Shown here piece after piece: positions 23,847 through 34,261 of a stretch of DNA of 64,000 nucleotides (the stretch's first letter is position 1; every line of letters starts with the position of its first letter). Below the pieces are notes generated by a model. The model did not search any database. It was not told where the DNA came from and saw only the letters and a list, made by a program, of their open reading frames with translations. Origin of the DNA: Streptomyces sp. ML-6. GTDB taxonomy: Bacteria > Actinomycetota > Actinomycetes > Streptomycetales > Streptomycetaceae. Where the stretch lies: contig NZ_JAOTIK010000001.1 in assembly GCF_030116705.1 (NCBI RefSeq), forward strand, positions 3,801,001-3,865,000. Reading direction: 5' to 3'. Position numbers and translations under genes: made by a program.

Positions 23847-25349
23847 TCACGCCCAGGTGATCAGGCGCTTGGGCTGTTCCAGGATCGCGGCGACGTCGGC
23901 CAGGACCTTGGAGCCGAGCTCGCCGTCGACCAGGCGGTGGTCGAACGACAGGGCCAGCGTGGTGACCTGACGCGGCTTCACCTTGCCCTTGTGGACCCAC
24001 GGCTGGAGCTTGATCGCGCCGACCGCGAGGATCGCGGACTCGCCCGGGTTCAGGATCGGGGTGCCCGTGTCGACGCCGAAGACGCCGACGTTGGTGATCG
24101 TCACCGTGCCGCCCGCCATCGCGGCCGGGGACGTCTTTCCGTCCCGGGCCGTGGAGACCAGCTCGCCCAGGGCCGCCGCGAGCTGCGGCAGGGTCATGGC
24201 GTGCGCGTCCTTGATGTTCGGCACGATCAGGCCGCGCGGGGTGGCCGCGGCGATGCCCAGGTTCACGTAGTGCTTCTGGACGATCTCCTGGTTGGCCTCG
24301 TCCCAGGCGGCGTTGATCTCCGGGTTCCGCTTGATCGCGACCAGGAGGGCCTTGGCGATGATCAGGAGCGGGTTGACCCGCACCCCCGCCATGTCCTTGT
24401 CCTCCTTGAGCTCCGCGACCAGCTTCATCGTGCGCGTCACGTCGACGGTGACGAACTCGGTGACGTGCGGGGCCGTGAAGGCGCTGCCCACCATCGCCTG
24501 CGCGATGGCCTTCCGCACGCCCTTGACCGGGACACGGGTCTCGCGGGCGTCCGCCACGACGGCCTCGGCGGCCGGGGCTTCGGCGGCCGGGGCCTGGGCG
24601 GCGGGGGCGGAGACCGGGGCGGCCGGGGCCTGGGCGGGGACGGAGGGCTGCGCGGGGGCGGGCGCCACCGCGGCGTGCACGTCCTCGCGGGTGATGATCC
24701 CGTCCTTGCCGGTCGGGACCACGGTCGCCAGGTCGATGCCCAGGTCCTTGGCCAGCTTGCGCACCGGCGGCTTGGCCAGCGGACGGTGCTTCGGGGCCGC
24801 GAGCGCGGCGCCGTGACCGTTCATCTCGCCCTGGATCGCCGCGACGGCGGCCGGCACGGAGGCGGGCGCGCCCTTGCGGGCCCGGCGCTTCGTGGAGGTC
24901 TCGGCCACGCCGTAACCCACCAGGACGGGCTGACGACCCTTGGGAGCCTCGGGCTCCGGTTCGGCCTCGGCGACCAAGGCAGGAGCCTCGGCGGCCGGGG
25001 CGGGGGCCTCAACGGCCGGGGCAGAAGGCGCGGGAGCCGTCGCGGCCGACGCGGGAGCCTCGGCCGGGGCCGCGTCATCGCTCCCCGGGGCCACGTCCAC
25101 CGCGATGATCACCTGGCCGACGTCGACCGTCGTGCCCTCGGGGAAGCGCAGCTCGTGCACCACCCCGTCGAACGGGATCGGCAGCTCCACGGCCGCCTTC
25201 GCGGTCTCGACCTCGCACACGACCTGACCGTCGGTGACGGTGTCGCCGGGCTGGACGTACCACTTGAGGATCTCCGCCTCGGTGAGTCCCTCGCCCACGT
25301 CGGGCATCTTGAACTCACGGAAGCGGGCAGCGTTGGAAGTGTCGGTCAT
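23847..25349 (-). CDS. bkdC1: Branched-chain keto-acid dehydrogenase E2 (dihydrolipoyl acyltransferase), operon 1
   Basis: A 500-residue E2 core subunit that transfers the branched acyl group from lipoamide to CoA. It has a lipoyl domain (about 10-85) with the lipoylated lysine in EVETAKAAVELP. An Ala/Pro-rich linker follows, then a peripheral-subunit-binding domain (about 215-250; PPVRKLAKDLGIDLATVVPT). The acyltransferase domain (about 285-500) has the catalytic DHRLVDG. ATG 25349 gives the normal N-terminus (FREFKMPDVGEGLTEAE). It is last of three genes with E1beta and E1alpha. These complexes supply isobutyryl-, isovaleryl- and 2-methylbutyryl-CoA for branched fatty acids and polyketide starters. 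No E3 gene is in the window. Confidence 0.92.
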   Translation of the reverse strand: MTDTSNAARFREFKMPDVGEGLTEAEILKWYVQPGDTVTDGQVVCEVETAKAAVELPIPFDGVVHELRFPEGTTVDVGQVIIAVDVAPGSDDAAPAEAPASAATAPAPSAPAVEAPAPAAEAPALVAEAEPEPEAPKGRQPVLVGYGVAETSTKRRARKGAPASVPAAVAAIQGEMNGHGAALAAPKHRPLAKPPVRKLAKDLGIDLATVVPTGKDGIITREDVHAAVAPAPAQPSVPAQAPAAPVSAPAAQAPAAEAPAAEAVVADARETRVPVKGVRKAIAQAMVGSAFTAPHVTEFVTVDVTRTMKLVAELKEDKDMAGVRVNPLLIIAKALLVAIKRNPEINAAWDEANQEIVQKHYVNLGIAAATPRGLIVPNIKDAHAMTLPQLAAALGELVSTARDGKTSPAAMAGGTVTITNVGVFGVDTGTPILNPGESAILAVGAIKLQPWVHKGKVKPRQVTTLALSFDHRLVDGELGSKVLADVAAILEQPKRLITWA

Positions 25350-25368
25350 CGTTGTCACGTCCCAGTCC

Positions 25369-26349
25369 TCAGTACGCCAGCGAACGGTCGACGGCGTCGA
25401 GCACACGGTCGAGACCCGGCAGGTACTCGTCCTCCAGCCGCGCCGGCGGGTACGGGGCGTGGTAGCCGCCGACCCTCAGCACCGGCGCCTCCAGGTGGTA
25501 GAAGCACCGCTCGGTGATCCGGGCGGCGATCTCCGCGCCGGAACCGTAGAACACCGGGGCCTCGTGGACCACCACGAGCCGGCCGGTCCGCTCCACCGAG
25601 GACTGGATGGTGTCGAAGTCGATCGGCGACACCGAACGCAGGTCCAGGACCTCGACCGACTTGCCCTCCTCCTGGGCGGCCTCGGCCGCCGCGAGGCAGA
25701 CCTTCACCATCGGCCCGTAGGCGGCGAGCGTCAGATCGGAGCCGGTGCGCACCACCGACGCCTTGTGCAGCGGGCCGGGAATGGCATCGGTCTGGACCTC
25801 GCCCTTGTCCCAGTAGCGCCGCTTCGGCTCGAAGAAGATCACCGGGTCGTCGCTCTGGACGGCCTGCTGCATCATCCAGTAGGCGTCGCTCGCGTTCGAG
25901 GGCGAGACCACCTTCAGGCCCGCGACGTGCGCGAACAGGGCCTCGGGCGACTCGCTGTGGTGCTCGACCGCGCCGATGCCGCCGCCGTAGGGGATGCGGA
26001 CGACGACGGGCAGCTTGATCTTGCCGAGCGCGCGGGCGTGCATCTTCGCGAGCTGGGTGACGATCTGGTCGTACGCGGGGAAGACGAAGCCGTCGAACTG
26101 GATCTCCACGACCGGCCGGTAGCCGCGCAGGGCCAGGCCGATCGCCGTGCCGACGATGCCGGACTCGGCGAGCGGGGTGTCGATCACCCGGTCCTCGCCG
26201 AAGTCCTTCTGGAGCCCGTCGGTGATCCGGAAGACCCCGCCCAGCTTGCCGACGTCCTCACCCATGATGAGGACCTTGGGGTCGGTGTCGAGGGCCTTGC
26301 GCAGCGACTCGTTGAGCGCCTTCGCGATGGACATCTTTTCCATGGCCAT
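25369..26349 (-). CDS. bkdB1: Branched-chain keto-acid dehydrogenase E1 beta subunit, operon 1
   Basis: A 326-residue E1beta (transketolase-like) subunit. It pairs with E1alpha to decarboxylate branched 2-oxo acids using thiamine diphosphate. Family motifs are VLIMGEDVGKLGGVFR (about 25-40), IVGTAIGLALRGYRPVVEIQ, RIPYGGGIGAVEHHSES (about 120-135), and the C-terminal LRVGGYHAPYPP. It starts at ATG 26349, 6 bases after the E1alpha stop; an inner ATG at 26334 (MSIAKAL) is possible. It shares the operon with bkdA1 and bkdC1. Confidence 0.92.
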   Translation of the reverse strand: MAMEKMSIAKALNESLRKALDTDPKVLIMGEDVGKLGGVFRITDGLQKDFGEDRVIDTPLAESGIVGTAIGLALRGYRPVVEIQFDGFVFPAYDQIVTQLAKMHARALGKIKLPVVVRIPYGGGIGAVEHHSESPEALFAHVAGLKVVSPSNASDAYWMMQQAVQSDDPVIFFEPKRRYWDKGEVQTDAIPGPLHKASVVRTGSDLTLAAYGPMVKVCLAAAEAAQEEGKSVEVLDLRSVSPIDFDTIQSSVERTGRLVVVHEAPVFYGSGAEIAARITERCFYHLEAPVLRVGGYHAPYPPARLEDEYLPGLDRVLDAVDRSLAY

Positions 26350-26355
26350 GGCTGC

Positions 26356-27696
26356 TTACTTGCCCTTCTCGGCGGAGTCGGCGAACGATGCCTGGTACGC
26401 GGCGAACTGGGCGCGTTCCTCGTCGACCAGCGGGTTGCCGTCTGCGTAGACATTGTCGAAGATCGCGATCGGGTCCGGGTCGGGCATCGCCCGCACCACT
26501 TCGCGCACCCGCTTGCCGAGGGTCTCGCTCTCCTCGTCCAGGGCGGTGAAGAACGCCTCGTCGGCGGCGCCCTGCTTCTCCAGGTACGTGCGCAGCCGCA
26601 GGATCGGGTCCTTCGCCTCCCAGGCGGCCCGCTCCTCGTCCCTCCGGTACTTCGTCGGGTCGTCGGAGGTGGTGTGCGCGCCCATCCGGTAGGTGAACGC
26701 CTCGACGAGGGTGGGCCCCTCGCCCCTGCGGGCCCGCTCCAGCGCCGACCTGGTGACCGCCAGGCAGGCGAGTACGTCGTTGCCGTCGACCCGGACGCCG
26801 GGGAAGCCGAAGCCCTGCGCGCGCTGGTAGAGCGGGACGCGGGTCTGCTTCTCGGTCGGCTCGGAGATCGCCCACTGGTTGTTCTGGCAGAAGAAGACGA
26901 CCGGGGCGTTGTAGACCGCGGAGAAGGTGAACGACTCGGCCACGTCGCCCTGGCTGGAGGCGCCGTCGCCGAAGTACGCGATCACGGCCGAGTCCGCGCC
27001 GTCCTTGGCGACGCCCATGGCGTAGCCGGTGGCGTGCAGGGTCTGCGAACCGATGACGATCGTGTACAGGTGGAAGTTGTTGCTGTTCGGGTCCCATCCG
27101 CCGTGGTTCACCCCGCGGAACATCCCGAGCAGGTTGGTCGGGTCGACCCCCCGGCACCAGGCGACGCCGTGCTCCCGGTACGTCGGGAAGACGTAGTCGT
27201 CGTCGTGCAGGGCCCGGCCGGAACCGATCTGGGCGGCCTCCTGGCCGAGCAGCGAGGCCCACAGGCCCAGCTCGCCCTGGCGCTGCAGCGCGGTGGCCTC
27301 GGCGTCGAAGCGGCGGGTCAGGACCATGTCCCGGTACAGACCGCGCAGCTCGTCGTCGGTCAGGTCGACCGAGTAGTCCGGGTGCTCGACGCGCTCGCCC
27401 TCGGGCGTCAGCAGCTGGACGAGCTCGGGCTCGGAACGCTGCGGCGCCTTCGCGGCCGTTTTCGCAGCGGTCGTCTTCGCGGCTGCCGTTTTCGCGGTGG
27501 TCGTCTTCGCAACGGCCTTCTTCGCGGCGGTCCTCTTCGCGGGTGCTTTCGCGGACTTCTTCGCCGGCGTGCTCACCGGCTTCTTCGCGGGCGTCCCCAC
27601 AGGCGCCTTCGCGGATGCTTTCGCGGTCGTCTCCGCTGCGCTGGTCCGCTTGCTGCTGCGTCGCGGTGTGCGCGCGGCAGTGCTCTCCACGGTCAC
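26356..27696 (-). CDS. bkdA1: Branched-chain keto-acid dehydrogenase E1 alpha subunit with Lys/Ala-rich N-terminal tail, operon 1
   Basis: A 446-residue E1alpha subunit. The thiamine diphosphate motif runs from GDGASSQGD to FFCQNNQWAIS (about residues 240-275), and the phosphorylation-loop region YRMGAHTTSDDPTKYR is present. GTG 27696 is preceded by GGAGGAGC at 8 bases. Residues 1-86 are a low-complexity Lys/Ala/Thr tail (AAKKAVAKTTTAKTAAAKTT) absent from BkdA2 and resembling histone H1-like or HupS tails. It heads the operon bkdA1-bkdB1-bkdC1 and is divergent from a response regulator. It could bind nucleic acid or another complex subunit through the tail (inference). Confidence 0.92.
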   Translation of the reverse strand: MTVESTAARTPRRSSKRTSAAETTAKASAKAPVGTPAKKPVSTPAKKSAKAPAKRTAAKKAVAKTTTAKTAAAKTTAAKTAAKAPQRSEPELVQLLTPEGERVEHPDYSVDLTDDELRGLYRDMVLTRRFDAEATALQRQGELGLWASLLGQEAAQIGSGRALHDDDYVFPTYREHGVAWCRGVDPTNLLGMFRGVNHGGWDPNSNNFHLYTIVIGSQTLHATGYAMGVAKDGADSAVIAYFGDGASSQGDVAESFTFSAVYNAPVVFFCQNNQWAISEPTEKQTRVPLYQRAQGFGFPGVRVDGNDVLACLAVTRSALERARRGEGPTLVEAFTYRMGAHTTSDDPTKYRRDEERAAWEAKDPILRLRTYLEKQGAADEAFFTALDEESETLGKRVREVVRAMPDPDPIAIFDNVYADGNPLVDEERAQFAAYQASFADSAEKGK

Positions 27697-28021
27697 GTGC
27701 GTGCTCCTCCGTCGGTCCGGCCCCCGGGGTCTGCCGGGAAACCAGTGCGGCTCGCCTGACTCCGTACCCGTGCACGGGGTGGGTGCCGCTCGGTTCGGGA
27801 ACAGGCGTGACAGGTGCCCCGGCGAGCGTCCTGCCAAAAGCACGTTACCCAGTGCGACGCATAACTGCGAAACCCCATCTGACCTGCGATTTTGCTTGGA
27901 TTTCCAAGTAAATCGAAAAAGTCGGGAACTCTCGCTGGTCACAGCCTAGGTAACGGCCCCGCAGGTCACCGGAACAACCGCACGTTATCCCGCCGTTCGG
28001 CGGCAGGGAAGGGGTGAGTGT
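27697..28021. promoter_or_regulatory. Divergent promoter region of bkd operon 1 and the response regulator
   Basis: About 325 bases without a gene. The middle (27880-27925) is clearly AT-richer than its surroundings and holds the palindrome CTTGGA-TT-TCCAAG at 27895-27908, inside a longer TTTTGC...AGTAAAT stretch. Lrp/AsnC-type BkdR regulators act on such symmetric AT-rich sites, so this is a candidate operator; it could equally serve the response regulator. Confidence 0.45.
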
Positions 28022-28696
28022 GTGAGACTGCGTTTTGTGCGCGAACAAGGAAAAATCACTGTTTTCCTGCTGGACGACCATGAAGTCGTCCGGCGGGGAG
28101 TCCATGAATTGCTCTCGGTCGAGGACGACATCGAGGTCGTCGGCGAGGCCGGCACGGCGGCGGACGCCCTGGTGCGCATCCCGGCGACCCGGCCGGACGT
28201 GGCGGTGCTCGACGTACGGCTGCCGGACGGGAGCGGCGTGGAGGTGTGCCGGGAGATCCGCTCCCAGGACGCGAACATCAAGTGCCTGATGCTCACCTCG
28301 TACGCCGACGACGAGGCCCTGTTCGACGCGATCATGGCGGGTGCCTCGGGGTACGTGCTGAAGGCGATCAGGGGCAACGAACTGCTGAACGCGGTACGGG
28401 ACGTGGCGGCCGGGAAGTCGCTGCTGGACCCGGTGGCGACCGCCCGGGTCCTGGAGCGGCTGCGCGAGGGGAAGAAGGACCGGGACGACGACAAGCTCGC
28501 CTCCCTCACCGACCAGGAGCGCAAGATCCTCGACCTGATCGGCGAGGGGCTGACGAACCGGGTGATCGGCGAGCGGCTGCACCTCGCCGAGAAGACGATC
28601 AAGAACTATGTCTCCAGCCTGCTCTCCAAGCTCGGCATGGAAAGGCGCTCGCAGGCCGCCGCGTACGTGGCCAGGCTGCAGGCGCAGAAACGCTGA
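28022..28696 (+). CDS. Orphan NarL/LuxR-type response regulator
   Basis: A 224-residue response regulator. The receiver domain (about 12-130) has the acidic pair DDH (18-20), phospho-acceptor Asp at about 64 in VAVLDVRLPDGSG, and the conserved Lys in YVLKAIRGNE. A GerE/LuxR HTH follows (about 160-215; GLTNRVIGERLHLAEKTIKN). It resembles DevR/DosR. No histidine kinase gene is adjacent, so its signal is unknown. The start is GTG 28022, after an AAGGGG stretch; GTG 28037 is an alternative. Confidence 0.88.
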   Translation: MRLRFVREQGKITVFLLDDHEVVRRGVHELLSVEDDIEVVGEAGTAADALVRIPATRPDVAVLDVRLPDGSGVEVCREIRSQDANIKCLMLTSYADDEALFDAIMAGASGYVLKAIRGNELLNAVRDVAAGKSLLDPVATARVLERLREGKKDRDDDKLASLTDQERKILDLIGEGLTNRVIGERLHLAEKTIKNYVSSLLSKLGMERRSQAAAYVARLQAQKR

Positions 28697-28791
28697 CCGG
28701 CAGACCCGCAGCGGGGCGGGACTTTGGTCCCGGCCCAACCGGGGCCGCAGCCTCTGTCGGCCCTCTCGCCCGGTGACGGAGAGTGGAGGCC

Positions 28792-29319
28792 ATGTCCTCC
28801 GAGGAACTCCAGGCGATCGAACTGCTCGACCGCGTCCCGTACGGCCGGCTGGCCACGAGCATGCGGGCCCTTCCGTTTCTGGTGGTGGCGCGCCACGTCG
28901 TGATCGACGGCCGGGTGTTCCTGCGGCTGCACGGCGGTTTCCGCTACCACGACTCCTGTGACGGGACGGTCGTGACGTACGGCGCGGACAACTTCAACAC
29001 GGTGGTCCCGGGGACGGGGAGCATGCTCCCGGGAGTGGACGACGGCGCGGCGAGGACCGTGGTCCCGGGGATGGAGACCATGGTCCCGGGGACGGAGAAC
29101 GGCGAGGTGGTGGGCGGCGGCGACCTGTGGGCCGTGCAGTTCACCGGGCCCGCCCGGGTCGTGCGCCCGACGGCCGAGCAGCAGGAGCTCTTCGGCACGG
29201 CCCCGGCCCGGGTGAACGGCGAGCCCTTCGCCCCGGCGTACCTCAGGATCGACCCGCACTTCGCCTCTGTGCACACTCTGGGCTTTCACGCAAGTGAACC
29301 GAAGCGCCACGCAGTGTGA
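28792..29319 (+). CDS. Pyridoxamine 5'-phosphate oxidase-like flavin-binding protein
   Basis: A 175-residue split-barrel protein of the PNPOx-like/FMN- or F420-binding type (LLDRVPYGRLATSMRALPFLVVARHVVIDGRVFLRLHGG at residues about 11-50 is read here in pieces: PYGRLATS, then VFLRLHGGF). Such proteins reduce small molecules or bind flavin; the substrate is unknown. About 45 residues in the middle (72-115) form an unusual repetitive insertion in which VVPG and MxPG motifs recur. The start is ATG 28792 or GTG 28783. It lies downstream of the response regulator in the same direction, an arrangement also known beside DosR-like regulators. Confidence 0.78.
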   Translation: MSSEELQAIELLDRVPYGRLATSMRALPFLVVARHVVIDGRVFLRLHGGFRYHDSCDGTVVTYGADNFNTVVPGTGSMLPGVDDGAARTVVPGMETMVPGTENGEVVGGGDLWAVQFTGPARVVRPTAEQQELFGTAPARVNGEPFAPAYLRIDPHFASVHTLGFHASEPKRHAV

Positions 29320-29334
29320 TCTAACATTTGGTGA

Positions 29335-30432
29335 GTGCCGCGCTCATCTGTCACCCTCTCTTCCGCTCCGCCGGCCGGCGAACTGCCGCACCCGTCCACG
29401 CCCCACCGACCGGGGCGCCCGGTCCCGCCGGTGGACGAGGTACTGCGCCGGTACCCGGACGCGGGCGAGCCCCTGACCTGCAAACCCGTCACCCAGGGGC
29501 TGCTCAACCACGGGTACCGCGTCTCCACCACCCGCGGCTCCTTCTTCCTCAAGCACCACCTCGACGACACCACCGGCGACCGCGCCACGATCGTCCGCCA
29601 GCACCGCGCCACCCAGCGCCTCCAGTCGCTCGGCGTGCCCGTGGCCCCGCCCGTGGCGGACACCGAGGGCGGGACGGTCACGGAGATCGGCGGCCGGTGC
29701 TACGCCCTGCACCCCTGGGTGGACGGGCTGCACCGGGCGGGCGCCCAGCTGACCACCGCCCAGTCGGAGCGGCTCGGATCCCTGCTGGGGGCCGTGCACA
29801 CCGGGCTCGAACAGGTCATGGAGGAGGGCGCCGGCCCCGCGTACCGGACCGGCGGCCACCACAGCCCCGACCCCGTGGAAACGTTCACGCTGATCGACGA
29901 GCTGCTGGCCGCCGCGCGCCGGCGGCGACCCCGGGACGCCTTCGACGAACTGGCCGAGCACCGCCTCCTGGAGCGGCGCATCCTGCTGGAGCAGCACGCC
30001 GACCGCAGACCGCCCACGCCCGACGTCCCGGCGACGGGCTGGGTGCACGGCGACTTCCACCCGCTGAACGTCCTGTACCGGGGCACGGAGCCGGTCGCGA
30101 TCCTCGACTGGGACCGGCTGGGCATCCAGCCGCGCGCGGAGGAGGCGGTGCGGGCGGCGGCGATCTTCTTCGTGCTCCCGGCCGGAAGGCTGGAGCTGGA
30201 GAAGGTGCGGGCGTACGCGCGGGCCTACCGGCGGGCGGCCGGGGCCGGGGCGGCGGAACTGGCCGCCGCGGTGCACCGGGTGTGGTGGGAGCGGCTCAAC
30301 GACTTCTGGATACTGCGCTGGCGGTACTGCCTGCACGACCGGAGGGCCGACCCGCAGTTCCCCGCGGTGTCGGCCCTGGCGGTCTGGTGGACGCGCGAGT
30401 ACGAAGCGGTGCGCGAGGCGTTCACGGGGTGA
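29335..30432 (+). CDS. Aminoglycoside/choline-kinase-like phosphotransferase
   Basis: A 365-residue protein with the APH/choline kinase fold. The Brenner-type catalytic loop GWVHGDFHPLNVLYRG and the metal-binding AILDWDRLG (about 238-265) are intact, and FFLKHH (about 75) provides the nucleotide-binding Lys. It phosphorylates an unknown hydroxyl-bearing metabolite; resistance activity is not implied by sequence alone. GTG 29335 starts 16 bases after the PNPOx-like gene, so co-transcription is likely. An exceptionally stable terminator follows. Confidence 0.85.
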   Translation: MPRSSVTLSSAPPAGELPHPSTPHRPGRPVPPVDEVLRRYPDAGEPLTCKPVTQGLLNHGYRVSTTRGSFFLKHHLDDTTGDRATIVRQHRATQRLQSLGVPVAPPVADTEGGTVTEIGGRCYALHPWVDGLHRAGAQLTTAQSERLGSLLGAVHTGLEQVMEEGAGPAYRTGGHHSPDPVETFTLIDELLAAARRRRPRDAFDELAEHRLLERRILLEQHADRRPPTPDVPATGWVHGDFHPLNVLYRGTEPVAILDWDRLGIQPRAEEAVRAAAIFFVLPAGRLELEKVRAYARAYRRAAGAGAAELAAAVHRVWWERLNDFWILRWRYCLHDRRADPQFPAVSALAVWWTREYEAVREAFTG

Positions 30433-30494
30433 GCCCGGGGCCCTTTTGGTTTCGGCTCCGGTTCCGGAACCGGTTTCGGAACCGGAACCGGAAC

Positions 30495-30538
30495 GGCCCG
30501 GGGCCCGGACCGGAAAGTGTCGGTCCGGGCCCCGGGCC
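30495..30538. terminator. Very stable hairpin terminator
   Basis: A perfect 18-bp GC stem (GGCCCGGGGCCCGGACCG arm) with an 8-base loop lies between the convergent phosphotransferase and Ser/Thr kinase genes. Before it lies a run of short GGTTCCGGAACC-type palindromes (30449-30494). Confidence 0.8.
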
Positions 30539-30554
30539 CGTCGGGTCGTTCAGG

Positions 30555-32189
<1,635 letters not shown>

Positions 32190-32545
32190 CAGTCCTCGCC
32201 GTCGTATCTGTCCGCGCGTCCGCGGTGCTCACGGTGTCTGGGGCCTTCCGGTTCGGATCGCACCGGTCCCGCGGGACCGGTGCGATCCGAACCGGAAGGC
32301 CCCAGCTGCATTGCCACGCCACGCTACAGCCTCCACCGGGCACCCCGTGGCCGACAGGGGCGCGTCATCCGACCGCCCGGCGCGCCTTCCGCAGGAAATC
32401 CATGTTGTTCCTGTAACGCTTCCGAGACGCTTCTTGTGCGTAGGGTCACGGAACGGGCACCTGGCTTGACGTGTCGTACCCCTGGGGCAGACTTGGCGCG
32501 TAAATAGGGATGATCGCGTCAGTCGCGCCGAGGGGGAAGCAAGTC
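32190..32545. other. Divergent kinase promoter region with a 68-bp perfect palindrome
   Basis: 356 bases without a gene between two divergent kinase genes. Positions 32238-32305 form a perfect inverted repeat with 34-bp arms and no spacer (centre GTCCCGCGGGAC; arms begin CTGGGGCCTTCC). Short AT-richer segments around 32400-32440 could hold the promoter of the plus-strand kinase. Confidence 0.85.
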
Positions 32546-34192
32546 ATGAGCCAGGACGGCGCACACGGCGCTCAGGGTCGCTATGCGGGCGGTTCGGTCG
32601 CCGGCGGCCGCTACCAGCTGCGCGATCTGCTCGGCGAGGGCGGAATGGCGTCCGTGTACCTGGCGTACGACACCGCGCTGGACCGCCAGGTCGCGATCAA
32701 GACCCTGCACACGGAACTGGGCCGCGAGCAGTCCTTCCGCGAACGCTTCCGGCGCGAGGCCCAGGCTGTCGCAAAACTGCAGCACACCAACATCGTCTCG
32801 GTCTTCGACACCGGCGAGGACGAGCTCGGCGGCGCGCTGATGCCGTACATCGTCATGGAGTACGTCGAGGGCCAGCCGCTCGGCTCCGTGCTCCAGGCGG
32901 ACGTCCGCAACCACGGCGCGATGCCGGCCGACCGGGCGCTGAAGGTGACGGCCGACGTCCTGGCCGCGCTGGACACCAGCCACGAGATGGGCCTGGTCCA
33001 CCGCGACATCAAGCCCGGCAACGTGATGGTGACCAAGCGCGGCGTCGTGAAGGTCATGGACTTCGGCATCGCCCGCGCCATGCAGTCGGGCGTCACGTCG
33101 ATGACGCAGACCGGCATGGTCGTCGGCACCCCGCAGTACCTCTCCCCCGAGCAGGCCCTGGGGCGCGGCGTGGACGCCCGCTCCGACCTGTACTCGGTCG
33201 GCATCATGCTGTTCCAGCTGCTGACCGGGCGGCTCCCCTTCGACGCGGACTCGCCGCTCGCGATCGCGTACGCGCACGTCCAGGAGGAACCGGTCGCGCC
33301 CTCCACGATCAACCGGTCGATCACGCCGGCGATGGACGCGCTCGTCGCCCGTGCGCTGAAGAAGAACCCGAACGAGCGCTTCCCGAGCGCGGCGGCGATG
33401 CAGGACGAGATCGCCCGCGTGCTGAACGCGGGCGGCACCACGGGCGCGCCGATGATCGTCGCGGGCGGCGGCGCCCCGGCGAACAGCGGTTCGGGCGTCG
33501 GCTCCGCGGTCTTCCCCCCGGTCGACCAGTCCGGCGCCACGCCCCAGAGCGTCCAGACGCCGTACCAGCCGGGCCCGTACCCGTCGGGCGCCCAGCCGGG
33601 CCCGTACGGGCCGACGACCCCGGCCCCCACCCCGGCGCCGTCCTACGGCTACCCGCAGTCGCCCCAGCCGTACCAGGGCCAGGCCCCGGCCCACCAGACC
33701 CCGCCGCCCTACACCGTCTCCCCGCAGACCCGGACCCAGCCGCAGTCCGGCTCGGGCGGCAGCGGCTCGAAGCGGAACATGCCGGTGCTCGTGGGCGCGA
33801 TAGTGGTCTCCCTGGTCGCGATCGGCGGGCTGATCACGGTGCTCTCGCTGAACGGCAAGGGCGAGAAGGACCCGGATCCGAACAAGTCGACGGCCGCGGG
33901 CGAGCACAAGCCGCCGGAGCGGAACCGGACGATGGACACCGAGAAGTGCACGGACGCCATGGAGAACAACGACGACCCGAACAAGGTCGACGCTCCCAGC
34001 TTCGTGTACAAGGACATCCTCTCCGCCCGGGCCTGCGCGGACGCGGCCGGCTGGACCATCAAGGTGGTCAAGGAACCGGGGAACACCTACGCGGAGGACC
34101 AGGTCGTCAACCAGTTCCCGTCGTCCGGCACCGCCGTGCCGAAGCAGGGCGCCCACTTCGAACTGCGTGTCGCGACGGGCGACCCGGCCTGA
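32546..34192 (+). CDS. PASTA-type transmembrane serine/threonine protein kinase
   Basis: A 548-residue Hanks-type kinase. The kinase domain (about 20-285) has P-loop GEGGMASVY, VAIKTL, HRDIKPGNVMV and MDFGIAR. A long Pro/Gln/Tyr-rich linker (about 310-405) precedes one membrane helix (VLVGAIVVSLVAIGGLITVL, about 413-432). A single PASTA-like outer domain (about 480-545; AGWTIKVVKEPG, then VVNQFPSSGTAVPKQG) may sense muropeptides. The domain is single, whereas PknB has four. ATG 32546 follows AGGGGGAAG; an in-frame start at 32510 is less likely. It is divergent from the other kinase. Confidence 0.92.
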   Translation: MSQDGAHGAQGRYAGGSVAGGRYQLRDLLGEGGMASVYLAYDTALDRQVAIKTLHTELGREQSFRERFRREAQAVAKLQHTNIVSVFDTGEDELGGALMPYIVMEYVEGQPLGSVLQADVRNHGAMPADRALKVTADVLAALDTSHEMGLVHRDIKPGNVMVTKRGVVKVMDFGIARAMQSGVTSMTQTGMVVGTPQYLSPEQALGRGVDARSDLYSVGIMLFQLLTGRLPFDADSPLAIAYAHVQEEPVAPSTINRSITPAMDALVARALKKNPNERFPSAAAMQDEIARVLNAGGTTGAPMIVAGGGAPANSGSGVGSAVFPPVDQSGATPQSVQTPYQPGPYPSGAQPGPYGPTTPAPTPAPSYGYPQSPQPYQGQAPAHQTPPPYTVSPQTRTQPQSGSGGSGSKRNMPVLVGAIVVSLVAIGGLITVLSLNGKGEKDPDPNKSTAAGEHKPPERNRTMDTEKCTDAMENNDDPNKVDAPSFVYKDILSARACADAAGWTIKVVKEPGNTYAEDQVVNQFPSSGTAVPKQGAHFELRVATGDPA

Positions 34193-34261
34193 GGCGGGCT
34201 GCCCGACTTGGGCAGCTGCATCCAAAATGCCGGGCACGCCGTCACATGTGACGCTGTGCCC

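Noticed and set aside
23847..27696. Pyruvate dehydrogenase complex instead of BCKDH
   Set aside because: The separate E1alpha/E1beta form is possible for either, but gene order, two tandem operons and the adjacent AsnC regulator fit bkd of Streptomyces better; Streptomyces PDH uses homodimeric AceE.
29335..30432. Aminoglycoside resistance gene
   Set aside because: The fold is APH-like, but no substrate-specific features or resistance context are seen.
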